Source of the DNA: Solibacillus silvestris_B | GTDB lineage: Bacteria; Bacillota; Bacilli; Bacillales_A; Planococcaceae | Assembly (NCBI RefSeq): GCF_051967575.1 | Contig: NZ_JBQCJW010000029.1 | Coordinates: 1 to 44,935 of the forward strand | DNA: 44,935 bases | Direction: 5' to 3' | In this document: positions 17,037-24,623 of the stretch, one piece after another | Numbering within the stretch: position 1 is the first letter of the stretch | Layout of the letters: each line of letters starts with the position of its first letter | Translations under genes and position numbers: made by a program | The notes under the pieces: generated by a model | The model's input: only the letters and a program-made list of their open reading frames with translations | Told to the model about the DNA's origin: nothing | The model's database searches: none

Positions 17037-17805
17037 AGCATTGGTTTTAAAAGAATGGCGTGAAAGTATACGCAACTTTAAAATTTTATGGATTCCCCTC
17101 GTCTTTATGCTGCTCGGTATTAGCGACCCGCTTATGAATTATTATGTGGAAGATATTTTAAACGCTGTTGGCAATATGCCTGAAGGATTTACGATGATGA
17201 TGCCTGAACTTCAGCCGGCAGACCTATTAATCGCATCGACTGGTCAATTTCAGACGATTGGACTACTCGTGTTGATTGTGGCATATATCGGTACATTTAG
17301 CAGGGAACGCCAAAATGGCACGGCGACACTTGTATATGTACGCCCGATCTCTTTCACAGCATTGTTTTTCAGTAAGTGGATTGTCGCAGGCACCGTCGCT
17401 GTCATTAGCGCAATTGCCGGCTATGCAGGAAGCATGTATTATACCGCGCTTCTTTATGGCACGGTGGATTGGATGAAGTTTTTCGCCATGCTTGGGACAT
17501 ATTGTGTTTGGCTATTATTTGTTACGGCGCTCACAGTCGCGATGAGTGCCGCATTCCAAACAGCAATAGCAGCGACAGTGACGGTTATTATTTTACCGCT
17601 GGGCTTATTCATCGACTCACTTATCGGAGGTTTTTGGAAAGTAACACCGTATAAGCTTGCACATTACGGCACGGCGCTTCTTATGGATAGTGTATTGATG
17701 AAAGATTATTGGCTCACATTGTTTTTCGTTCTTCTGCTGATCATTTTGGCGATTGTTACCGGTATTGCGATGAGCAAGAAAAATGTCCGTATTTTAAAAG
17801 TGTAA
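17023..17805 (+). CDS. ABC-2-type permease, YxlG-like
   Basis: A 260-residue membrane protein with about six predicted helices. A cytoplasmic N-terminus (FKALVLKEWRESIRNFKILWIPL) leads into the first helix, and RERQNGTATLVYVRP is a typical ABC-2 intracellular loop. Start at ATG 17023 is chosen because GAAGGTGG lies nine bases upstream; the GTG two codons earlier is too close to it. It overlaps the ATPase gene by 14 bp. It ends the XRE-yxlE-yxlF-yxlG-like operon, right before a strong terminator. Confidence 0.9.
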   Translation: MQQFKALVLKEWRESIRNFKILWIPLVFMLLGISDPLMNYYVEDILNAVGNMPEGFTMMMPELQPADLLIASTGQFQTIGLLVLIVAYIGTFSRERQNGTATLVYVRPISFTALFFSKWIVAGTVAVISAIAGYAGSMYYTALLYGTVDWMKFFAMLGTYCVWLLFVTALTVAMSAAFQTAIAATVTVIILPLGLFIDSLIGGFWKVTPYKLAHYGTALLMDSVLMKDYWLTLFFVLLLIILAIVTGIAMSKKNVRILKV

Positions 17806-17810
17806 ATTTT

Positions 17811-17848
17811 AAGCAGGGACCATTGTTTTCAATGGAAACCTGCTTTTT
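17811..17848 (+). terminator. Terminator of the XRE/ABC operon
   Basis: AAGCAGG (17811-17817) pairs with CCTGCTT (17839-17845). An inner CCATTG/CAATGG stem closes on four T. A run of T follows to 17848. Confidence 0.92.
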
Positions 17849-17851
17849 GCA

Positions 17852-17880
17852 TTAACTTTTGAGAAAATTAGGAATATAAT
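17852..17880 (+). promoter_or_regulatory. Sigma-A promoter of the HEPN-CBS gene
   Basis: TTAACT at 17852-17857 and TATAAT at 17875-17880 are separated by 17 bp, 44 bp before the ATG at 17924. Confidence 0.6.
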
Positions 17881-17923
17881 AAAGGTTGAGTGCACTTTTT
17901 ATGGAAGCAGGTGTGAAATAAAT

Positions 17924-18622
17924 ATGCAAAATTCCAATCGCTTTTTGACGGCTTTTAACCGTATTGACCATACGATGCGAGAGATAGTAGGGGCAAAAGA
18001 CTTCATTGCATTTTACCGATTGATCGATCAAGCAAAAAAGAAAAGTCCGCTCGTACGAAAATATGAGGATGATTTACGCTCATATGCAGATTTGCGTAAT
18101 GCGATTGTCCATAATCGTACATCGATGGAATTTGTCATCGCCGAGCCGCATATCGAAGTCGTTGAAAGAATCGAGCATATCGATGAAGTATTGGCAAAAC
18201 CTAAGCTTGTCGGACAACTCTTCCGCAAGCGTGTGCTAACATTCCAAACGAACGATTCGCTAAAGAATACATTAAAGGCAATCCGCAGGCAGAAGTATAC
18301 ACAGTTTCCCGTATATGAAGGCCGTAAATTCCGCGGGCTTGTGACGACCGTCGGAATTACGAATTGGCTCGCTACAACGATTGCAAGCAAGCATTTGCCA
18401 AATGATATCCCTACATTAAAAGACATTTTGCATCACGAGAAAAACGAACGCAACTATCAATTTATTAGTCGCTATATGACGATTTACGAGGCGGAAGAGA
18501 TTTTCAAGCTCGGTGTTGAGCGGGGACGCCGCTTTGAAGCACTGCTGATAACCGAACATGGACGTCCCCATCAAAAGCTCATTGGCATTGTAACACCGAT
18601 AGATATTATGAAGGTGGACTAG
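17924..18622 (+). CDS. HEPN-like domain fused to tandem CBS domains
   Basis: A 232-residue soluble protein. The N-terminal ~70 residues are helical and end in DLRNAIVHNR, where R58-x4-H63 matches the Rx4-6H motif of HEPN domains. After a short linker come two CBS units: LVGQLFRKRVLTFQTNDSLK through FPVYEGRKFRGLVTTVGI, and FISRYMTIYEAEEIF through LIGIVTPIDIMK. CBS pairs usually bind adenosine nucleotides. Many HEPN proteins are RNases or toxin partners, but some are inactive, so ligand-gated RNase activity is only a hypothesis. It has its own promoter, and its 3' end overlaps the convergent YetF-type gene by 17 bp. Confidence 0.82.
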   Translation: MQNSNRFLTAFNRIDHTMREIVGAKDFIAFYRLIDQAKKKSPLVRKYEDDLRSYADLRNAIVHNRTSMEFVIAEPHIEVVERIEHIDEVLAKPKLVGQLFRKRVLTFQTNDSLKNTLKAIRRQKYTQFPVYEGRKFRGLVTTVGITNWLATTIASKHLPNDIPTLKDILHHEKNERNYQFISRYMTIYEAEEIFKLGVERGRRFEALLITEHGRPHQKLIGIVTPIDIMKVD

Positions 18623-19307
18623 CATTTTTAATACTAATATAGAGTGAACCGTTTTCTAAAACTTGTACATAATAAACATCTTCAATTCCATGAATATTTT
18701 TCTTGGATAGCTTTTTCATGAGCCAATCTTCCGTAAGCTGTAGTTCAGTTAAGTTTTGGCTGATAATTTTCCCGTCTGTAACAACTTGCATCGGCAAGTA
18801 TTGAGGAGCAGGAGCAGAAACGGATACATCTTCTTTTGTCGCAGTTCGGGCGAGAGGCTTTTTCAGTACACTTAGCTCTCCATTTGTTTCAAAAACTGCA
18901 TAGAGTACTTCGTCAAATGAGAAAATGCTCTGTTCACGCAACATCATTGCGAGCTCATCTGTATGAAGCCGGGCTTTTCTTAATTCATTATTTAAAATTA
19001 CGCCGTTTTGGATGACAATCGATGGTTTATCATCAAAAAGGACACGCGCCTTTTTTGATCGGAATGAAATATAACTGACAGCAACTGTTAATACAGCCCA
19101 CCATACTAAAGAAACTAAGCCATCTAAAAAAGGAGTTTCCACTTGAGCAGAAATTTCAGCGGCAATCGAACCGAATGTGATACCCGTGACATAGTGGAAA
19201 AATGTGAGCTGACTGACTTGCTTTTTACCGATGATACGAGCGAGTATTAAAATTACGAAAAATGCACAGCTTGAACGAACAAGCATTTCAACGAGGTTGA
19301 GTTCCAT
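18606..19307 (-). CDS. DUF421 (YetF-like) membrane protein
   Basis: A 233-residue protein. About three hydrophobic helices occupy the first ~85 residues, including SCAFFVILILARIIGKKQVSQLTFFHYVTGITFG, whose ARxxGKK-QxxxLTxFDYV-like pattern marks DUF421. A cytoplasmic alpha/beta part follows, with RKARLHTDELAMMLREQSIFSFDEVLYAVFETNGELSVL. B. subtilis YetF-type paralogues are sporulation or spore-germination linked in some cases; the molecular role is not settled. Start at 19307 follows AAGGAGTG by eight bases. It overlaps the HEPN-CBS gene tail-to-tail, leaving no room for a shared terminator. Confidence 0.88.
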   Translation of the reverse strand: MELNLVEMLVRSSCAFFVILILARIIGKKQVSQLTFFHYVTGITFGSIAAEISAQVETPFLDGLVSLVWWAVLTVAVSYISFRSKKARVLFDDKPSIVIQNGVILNNELRKARLHTDELAMMLREQSIFSFDEVLYAVFETNGELSVLKKPLARTATKEDVSVSAPAPQYLPMQVVTDGKIISQNLTELQLTEDWLMKKLSKKNIHGIEDVYYVQVLENGSLYISIKNASPPS

Positions 19308-19389
19308 GACAATCACTCCTTATAGGAAGTATCATGGACAATAAACAATGGAAATATGCCATTGATTTGTATAGAAAGAATGTGAGGAA

Positions 19390-20589
19390 ATGACGACTAC
19401 AATAGAAAAACAATCCAATCCAGTATATCCGATTATGTTCGCGATAGGGGTATGTCACTTAATCAATGATACGATGCAAGCTGTTATCCCGGCGATGTTT
19501 CCGTTATTGGAGCGCGATTTAGGATTAACGTTTACACAGCTTGGCATGATTTCGTTTGTGCTTAATATATTTGCTAGTTTGCTTCAGCCGGCAGTCGGAT
19601 TTATGACGGATAAAAAGCCGTTTCCATATGCATTGCCACTCGGTATGGTCAGCTCTTTTATCGGCTTGTCATTACTCATATTGTCAGGCGAATATTGGAT
19701 GATTTTAGTATCGGTTATCTTCTTAGGGATTGGTTCGGCCGTTTTCCATCCGGAAGGCTCGCGTGTATCATTTATGGCCGCGGGAAATAAGCGTGGGTTG
19801 GCACAGTCGATTTACCAAGTCGGGGGCAATAGCGGACAAGCTTTAGCTCCATTGCTAAGCGCCTTTTTGATTTTACCTTTTGGAATGCATGGTGTGGCAG
19901 TTGTCCTTATTTTTACATCAATCGGCATTTTCCTATTAACGAAAATTTCGCTATGGTATAAGCGTCAGCTCGAAGCGGAAAAGCGGTCAAATATTAAAAA
20001 AATGCTCATTTCTTCATTGCCGCCGTTAACGAAAAAACAAGTGGGGATGGCACTTATTGTCTTGTTGCTTCTTATATTTGCCAGATCATTTTACGTGACG
20101 AATATGACGAGCTTCTATGTCTTTTACTTAATCGAGCAATATGGAATGAATGTTGAACGCGGTCAGTTGTTTATCTTTATTTTTATGGCATTTGGTGTTG
20201 TCGGGACATTTTTTGGGGGACCTTTATCAGATCGTTTCGGACGAAAAAACATTATATTGCTATCAGTTGTAACACCAATCCCATTTTGTTTGGCGCTTCC
20301 ATTTGTTCCTCTGCCAGTCGTATTAATCTTTTTGATTATTATTGGGATGCTTATTATGATTAGCTTCACGGTTACGGTCGTTTATGCTCAGGAGCTTGTG
20401 CCGTCAAAAATCGGGACGATGGCAGGTCTGACAATCGGTGTCGCGTTTGGTATGGGCGCAATTGGTTCAGTTGTCATTGGAATGGTCATGGATGAGATGG
20501 GTATTCGTTTTACGATGATGGCCGTATCCATATTGACACTATTATTGTTAATCGCGTTTTTATTGCCGAGGGATCGAGTTGGAGACTAG
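19390..20589 (+). CDS. fsr: MFS transporter, fosmidomycin-resistance (Fsr) type
   Basis: A 399-residue protein with about 12 predicted helices. The N-terminal FAIGVCHLINDTMQAVIPAMFPLLERDLGL and GLAQSIYQVGGNSGQALAPLLSAFL are characteristic of the Fsr branch. The loop GGPLSDRFGRKN is the classic MFS motif A. By family this is a proton-coupled exporter; drug or sugar-phosphate-analogue efflux is likely but not demonstrated. The ribosome site GTGAGGAA is unusually close to the ATG, so initiation may be weak or start a little downstream. It has its own transcript divergent from the DUF421 gene; a weak A/T hairpin lies after the stop. Confidence 0.85.
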   Translation: MTTTIEKQSNPVYPIMFAIGVCHLINDTMQAVIPAMFPLLERDLGLTFTQLGMISFVLNIFASLLQPAVGFMTDKKPFPYALPLGMVSSFIGLSLLILSGEYWMILVSVIFLGIGSAVFHPEGSRVSFMAAGNKRGLAQSIYQVGGNSGQALAPLLSAFLILPFGMHGVAVVLIFTSIGIFLLTKISLWYKRQLEAEKRSNIKKMLISSLPPLTKKQVGMALIVLLLLIFARSFYVTNMTSFYVFYLIEQYGMNVERGQLFIFIFMAFGVVGTFFGGPLSDRFGRKNIILLSVVTPIPFCLALPFVPLPVVLIFLIIIGMLIMISFTVTVVYAQELVPSKIGTMAGLTIGVAFGMGAIGSVVIGMVMDEMGIRFTMMAVSILTLLLLIAFLLPRDRVGD

Positions 20590-20680
20590 GCAAAAAAACT
20601 GTTATTTTTTTTGTTTTTATGTGATGACCTTCTTTTTTCGCTATGTATAATTTTAATAAATAGCAAGAGGAGGGAAAATA

Positions 20681-22171
20681 ATGGGGGGAATTTTATATAA
20701 GAAAGCACGTGTTGGACTATATTCAGTTGGTTTAGAAGCATATTGGGGGCAATTTGGAAATTTAAAATCAAGAATATATGCTTATAATAAATTTATTGAG
20801 AAGCGTTTAGAAGTAGATGCACAAGTGTTTAATTTCGGGTTAGTTGATACAATCGAAAAAAGCCGTGAAGCAGGACAATACTTTAATGCAAATAATGTAG
20901 ATATTATTTTGCTGCATGCAGGAACTTATGCAACTAGTTCACTTGTATTACCTATCCATCAAAGGTGTCAAGCAAAGGTCATTGTTTTAAGTCTGCAGCC
21001 GACATCGCAGATTAATTATAATGAGACGACGATTGGTGAATGGCTAGCTCAATGTGTTGCCTGTCCAATTCCGGAGTTTACAAATGTGTTACATCGAGCA
21101 AACATTCAATATGTAGTAATTAGTGGTTTATTAGGTCTCGATCAGCAACTTCCGAATGTACTAAGTGGTGAAGTGACCAATCATCGTTCAGAAGCCAAGA
21201 GAGCCTGGTACGAGATTTTAGAGTGGGTTCTTGCGGCAAAAGTAAAAAGGAATTTACAGGAGACAACAATTGGCTTTTTAGGAAACACATATAGCGGGAT
21301 GCTTGATATGTACAGTGACTTTACAATGGTGCAAGCGCAAACAGGTGTACACATTGAAGTATTGGAAATGTGTGATTTAGATGCTTTATTAAAAGATGTG
21401 GACTCCACTATGATTGAAGAAAAGCAGAAGGAAATGCTGGATATTTTTAATATTAGCGAGGATTCTTCATTCGATCCTTTAGTGAGAAAACCTACAGAAG
21501 AACAACTGAATTGGGCATGTAAAACAGCTGCAGCATTACAGTTATTAGTTGAATCAAAAAAACTAGATGCATTAACTTATTACTATCATGGTGCATCAGG
21601 AAATAAATATGAGCAACTTCAAAGTGGTTTTATTTTAGGGCACTCATTATTAACTGCGAATGGCATTCCATGTGCGGGGGAGGGTGATTTAAAAACGGCA
21701 ATTGCTATGAAAATATGCGATATTTTGCAAATAGGGGGAAGCTATAGCGAAATTGTAGCGACTGACTATGATCGGGAAACTATTTTATTAGGACATGATG
21801 GACCGTTTCATTTGAAAATTGCAGATGGAAAGCCTATTTTGCGTGGTATGGGAGTTTACCATGGAAAACAAGGCACAGGTGTTTCGGTAGAAGCAAAAGT
21901 AAAAACAGGGCCAGTTACAACTCTTGGCGTGACACAAACAGTCGATGGAAAGTTAAAGTTCATTGTAAGTGAAGGTCAATCGACAGATGATGAAATTATG
22001 TTGATTGGCAATACGCAAACCCATTTGAAGTTTGACCTTCCACCAGATTTATATATGGAAAAATGGTTTAAGGAAGCACCAACACATCATTGCGCTTTAG
22101 CAATAGGGCATAATGCGAGCGTAATCAAGAAAGTAGCATATATGTTAAATATACCTGTTAGCTATATATAA
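20681..22171 (+). CDS. L-arabinose/L-fucose isomerase-family protein
   Basis: A 496-residue protein, the usual length of AraA. GIPCAGEGDLKTAIAMKI matches the AraA metal-ligand region (canonically EGDWKTA), and the C-terminus PTHHCALAIGHNASVIKKVAYMLNIPV aligns with the AraA AxxHHTxxS end. The middle is divergent: around ILLGHDGPFHLKIADGKP the usual HMLE motif is not present in canonical form, so at least one metal or catalytic ligand is uncertain. It may isomerise another aldose or deoxy-sugar, or be non-catalytic. It converges on the deoR gene at one end of the rhamnose locus, whose own isomerase is RhaA. A TATAAT at 20646-20651 and AGGAGGG upstream of the ATG support independent expression. 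Confidence 0.82.
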   Translation: MGGILYKKARVGLYSVGLEAYWGQFGNLKSRIYAYNKFIEKRLEVDAQVFNFGLVDTIEKSREAGQYFNANNVDIILLHAGTYATSSLVLPIHQRCQAKVIVLSLQPTSQINYNETTIGEWLAQCVACPIPEFTNVLHRANIQYVVISGLLGLDQQLPNVLSGEVTNHRSEAKRAWYEILEWVLAAKVKRNLQETTIGFLGNTYSGMLDMYSDFTMVQAQTGVHIEVLEMCDLDALLKDVDSTMIEEKQKEMLDIFNISEDSSFDPLVRKPTEEQLNWACKTAAALQLLVESKKLDALTYYYHGASGNKYEQLQSGFILGHSLLTANGIPCAGEGDLKTAIAMKICDILQIGGSYSEIVATDYDRETILLGHDGPFHLKIADGKPILRGMGVYHGKQGTGVSVEAKVKTGPVTTLGVTQTVDGKLKFIVSEGQSTDDEIMLIGNTQTHLKFDLPPDLYMEKWFKEAPTHHCALAIGHNASVIKKVAYMLNIPVSYI

Positions 22172-22208
22172 AAAGGGCTTGCCTGATATTTTTCAGGCAA
22201 GTCTTTTA
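22171..22208. terminator. Bidirectional terminator between the isomerase-like and deoR genes
   Basis: CTTGCCTGA (22178-22186) and TCAGGCAAG (22193-22201) form a perfect 9-bp stem. A T-rich run follows on the plus strand (TCTTTT) and an A-run precedes it, giving T on the minus strand. Confidence 0.9.
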
Positions 22209-22211
22209 AAT

Positions 22212-22973
22212 TTATTCAGCAATGATAATGTTCACCCCAAGTTCTTCAACCTGAATTTTAAATTTAGAATCAACTTTACTGTCCGTGATTAAATAATCAA
22301 TTTTTTCAATATCAGTTACATGTGCAAATGCAGGCTTATTCGATTTACTTGAATCCATCATTAAAATAACTTCATCTGAGTTAGCGATCATTAAGCTTTT
22401 TAAAATTGCCTGTAATTCACTTGAATCACTTACGCCATTCATAATATGGGCACCAGTACAAGAAATAAATGTTTTATTAACATGGTAATTCATGATAGAG
22501 CGCTCGGATAATGGACCAACAAAAGAATGAGACTTCGCCGAGTAACGACCACCTGTTGAAATCACTTCAATTCGATCTTTACTAATTAATTCATTGATGA
22601 CTTGCACTGAATTTGTAATAACAATTATCGGTATATTCGGTAAGCTATTTGCCAAATACCAAGCAGTAGTACTTGCATCAAGCATAATAGTATCACCTTC
22701 ATTAACTAGTGTTGCCGCATGCTTGGCGATCACTCTTTTTTCATTTACATATATAATTTCACGTTCGGTGAAATGAACCTCGCTATCTGTTGTTTGATAT
22801 TTAATCGCACCGCCATGCTGACGAATGACTTTATTCTCACGTTCAAGTTTTTCCAAATCGCGCCGAATTGTTTCTTCTGTGACAGAGAAGAGTGAACTAA
22901 GTTCTGTTACACGAACCGCGTCATGTTCTTCAAGAATTTCGCAAATTTTTTTTCGTCGCTCCGCTGCTAGCAT
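22212..22973 (-). CDS. DeoR-family repressor, likely of the rhamnose operon
   Basis: A 253-residue protein. The N-terminal HTH_DeoR is MLAAERRKKICEILEEHDAVRVTELSSLFSVTEETIRRDLEKLE, ending RQHGGAI. A DeoR sensor domain follows, with KRVIAKHAATLVNEGDTIMLDASTTAWYLA, HSFVGPLSE and VILMMDSSKSNKPAFAHV. Such repressors respond to phosphorylated sugars. It is the last gene of the rhaEW-B-M-A operon on the same strand, 65 bp after rhaA, so it probably autoregulates with the operon. It corresponds in role to B. subtilis rhaR (yulB), which sits between rhaEW and rhaB there. Start at 22973 follows GAGGAG by eight bases; GTG 22979 is too near. Confidence 0.9.
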   Translation of the reverse strand: MLAAERRKKICEILEEHDAVRVTELSSLFSVTEETIRRDLEKLERENKVIRQHGGAIKYQTTDSEVHFTEREIIYVNEKRVIAKHAATLVNEGDTIMLDASTTAWYLANSLPNIPIIVITNSVQVINELISKDRIEVISTGGRYSAKSHSFVGPLSERSIMNYHVNKTFISCTGAHIMNGVSDSSELQAILKSLMIANSDEVILMMDSSKSNKPAFAHVTDIEKIDYLITDSKVDSKFKIQVEELGVNIIIAE

Positions 22974-23038
22974 AGACACTGCTCCTCTCTAACTATAACA
23001 ACAATAATAGTAACATATTAGAAGGAACAAATTATAGA

Positions 23039-24298
23039 TTAGTTATGGCGATGCAATAGAATCTCTTGTTCATAATGGTGAATGTCCTTTAGCCAATCTT
23101 CTTTTACAGGAACATTCATTTGTTCGCAATAGTAATCCCAAATTGCCCCGAATGGATATGTCTTAAATTCTTCCATTAGCGCAAGTCGTTCTGTAAACTT
23201 GCCATCGTCTTGTAGCTTTTTCAAATAATCATTCGGTGTAAGTAAAGCATACAGTAGAGCCTTAATCATATTACGTGTGCCAATCGTCCAAGCTGCAACG
23301 CGGTTAATGCTCGCATCAAAAAAGTCTAATCCGATTATAGTACGATTAATTGCATGATTACGTACAATTTCAAGTGCAATTTCTTTCAGCTCATCATCAA
23401 AAGCCACAACATGGTCACTATCCCATCGAACGGGTCTTGAAACATGCAACGCAATCTTGTCGTTAAATAACAGCATTGTCGATAATTTGTTTGAAACTGT
23501 TTCTGTTGGGTGGAAGTGGCCTGTGTCGAGTAAGCAAATTTTGTTATTTTGCAATGCATAGCTTAAATAAAATTCATGTGAGCCGACTACATAGGATTCC
23601 GAGCCAATGCCAAAAAGTTTACTTTCTACAGCGTCTAAATTAAACTTTGGATTTGTTTCATAAGCGAAAATTTGATCTAATGATTGTTTTAATCTTTGGC
23701 GTGGTGTTAGGCGATCGCTCGGTGTATCTTTAAATCCGTCTGGAATCCAAATATTTGTCAGAGCTGTAGTTTGGAGCTCCTTTCCCATATGCTCGGCGAT
23801 TTTGCGGGAGGCAATACAGTGCTCGATCCAATATTGGCGGATCGATTCGTCCGGGTGAGCTAATGTTAAGCCATCTGCTGCTTTTTCATGGGAAAATAAT
23901 GTTGGATTAAAATCTAAACCTAACGCATTTTTTTTCGCCCAATCGATCCATTTTTCGAAATGCTCAGGCTTTATTTCATTTCGTTCTACTGCTTTTCCGT
24001 CTGTTTCCGCATAAATTGCATGTAAGTTAATGCGGTGTTTTCCGGGAATTAAAGAGAGCGCTTTTTCTAAATCAGCTCGGAGTTCTTCCCCATTCCTTGC
24101 TTTGCCAGGATAATTTCCTGTAACATCAATGCCCCCAGAAAGTTCACTTTTATTTATTTCAAAACCACTAATATCGTCACCTTGCCAACAATGGATGGAA
24201 ATTTGAATGGATTTTAATGTTTCTAATGCTTGATGAACATCGATTCCCCATCTTTCGTAGTCTTTTTTTGCAAAATTAAATTGTTCAGCAGTCAACAT
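23039..24298 (-). CDS. rhaA: L-rhamnose isomerase
   Basis: Interconverts L-rhamnose and L-rhamnulose, metal dependent. The 419-residue length matches the family. It opens LTAEQFNFAKKDYERWGIDV and has ISIHCWQGDDISGFE, LTNIWIPDGFKD, LLDTGHFHPTETVSNKLS and HVSRPVRWDSDHVV. The HFHPTE and WDSDHV segments carry the metal-ligand residues of the family. Start at 24298 follows GAGGTG at the end of rhaM, four bases after its stop. A longer reading of 11 residues would start upstream of that ribosome site. It is the third enzyme gene from the end in the rhaEW-B-M-A-deoR operon. Confidence 0.97.
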   Translation of the reverse strand: MLTAEQFNFAKKDYERWGIDVHQALETLKSIQISIHCWQGDDISGFEINKSELSGGIDVTGNYPGKARNGEELRADLEKALSLIPGKHRINLHAIYAETDGKAVERNEIKPEHFEKWIDWAKKNALGLDFNPTLFSHEKAADGLTLAHPDESIRQYWIEHCIASRKIAEHMGKELQTTALTNIWIPDGFKDTPSDRLTPRQRLKQSLDQIFAYETNPKFNLDAVESKLFGIGSESYVVGSHEFYLSYALQNNKICLLDTGHFHPTETVSNKLSTMLLFNDKIALHVSRPVRWDSDHVVAFDDELKEIALEIVRNHAINRTIIGLDFFDASINRVAAWTIGTRNMIKALLYALLTPNDYLKKLQDDGKFTERLALMEEFKTYPFGAIWDYYCEQMNVPVKEDWLKDIHHYEQEILLHRHN

Positions 24299-24302
24299 AT
24301 AT

Positions 24303-24623
24303 TTACACCTCTTTTTCGATATTAAAAACACATTTTAAATCAATTGAAACTGGACTATTATTAGGATTCGTTTCCATTAAAGGTTCCATATAAGCCCACC
24401 ATTTTTGGCAAATTTCAGTTTGTGAAAGGGCATCCCAACTATGCTCCTCGCTTAATTCGAGATAACCGAAAAGCTGACCAGTTTCTTCTAATAAAAAAAT
24501 AGAATAGGAAAGCGCGCCATGTGAAAAAATCGCTTCTTTTAATTGTGGCCAAAGCTCATCATGTCGTTTTTTATATTCTTCATAATGCTGTTTGTATACT
24601 TGCATGGAAAATGCCTTTTTCAT
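24303..24623 (-). CDS. rhaM: L-rhamnose mutarotase
   Basis: Interconverts the alpha and beta anomers of L-rhamnose. Its 106 residues match RhaM, with SMQVYKQHYEEYKKRHDELWPQLKEAI near the start and FGYLELSEEHSWDALSQTEICQKWWAYMEPLM in the middle. The His of YKKRHDELWP and the WW pair are typical conserved residues. Its ATG shares ATGA with the rhaB stop (24620-24623) and its end carries the ribosome site of rhaA, so the three genes are tightly coupled. Confidence 0.96.
   Translation of the reverse strand: MKKAFSMQVYKQHYEEYKKRHDELWPQLKEAIFSHGALSYSIFLLEETGQLFGYLELSEEHSWDALSQTEICQKWWAYMEPLMETNPNNSPVSIDLKCVFNIEKEV

Noticed and set aside
23000..23038. A lone ATTAGAAGGAACAA resembling the 21-bp array core, between deoR and rhaA
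   Set aside because: It is a single copy with a three-base insertion in the core and no periodic neighbours.
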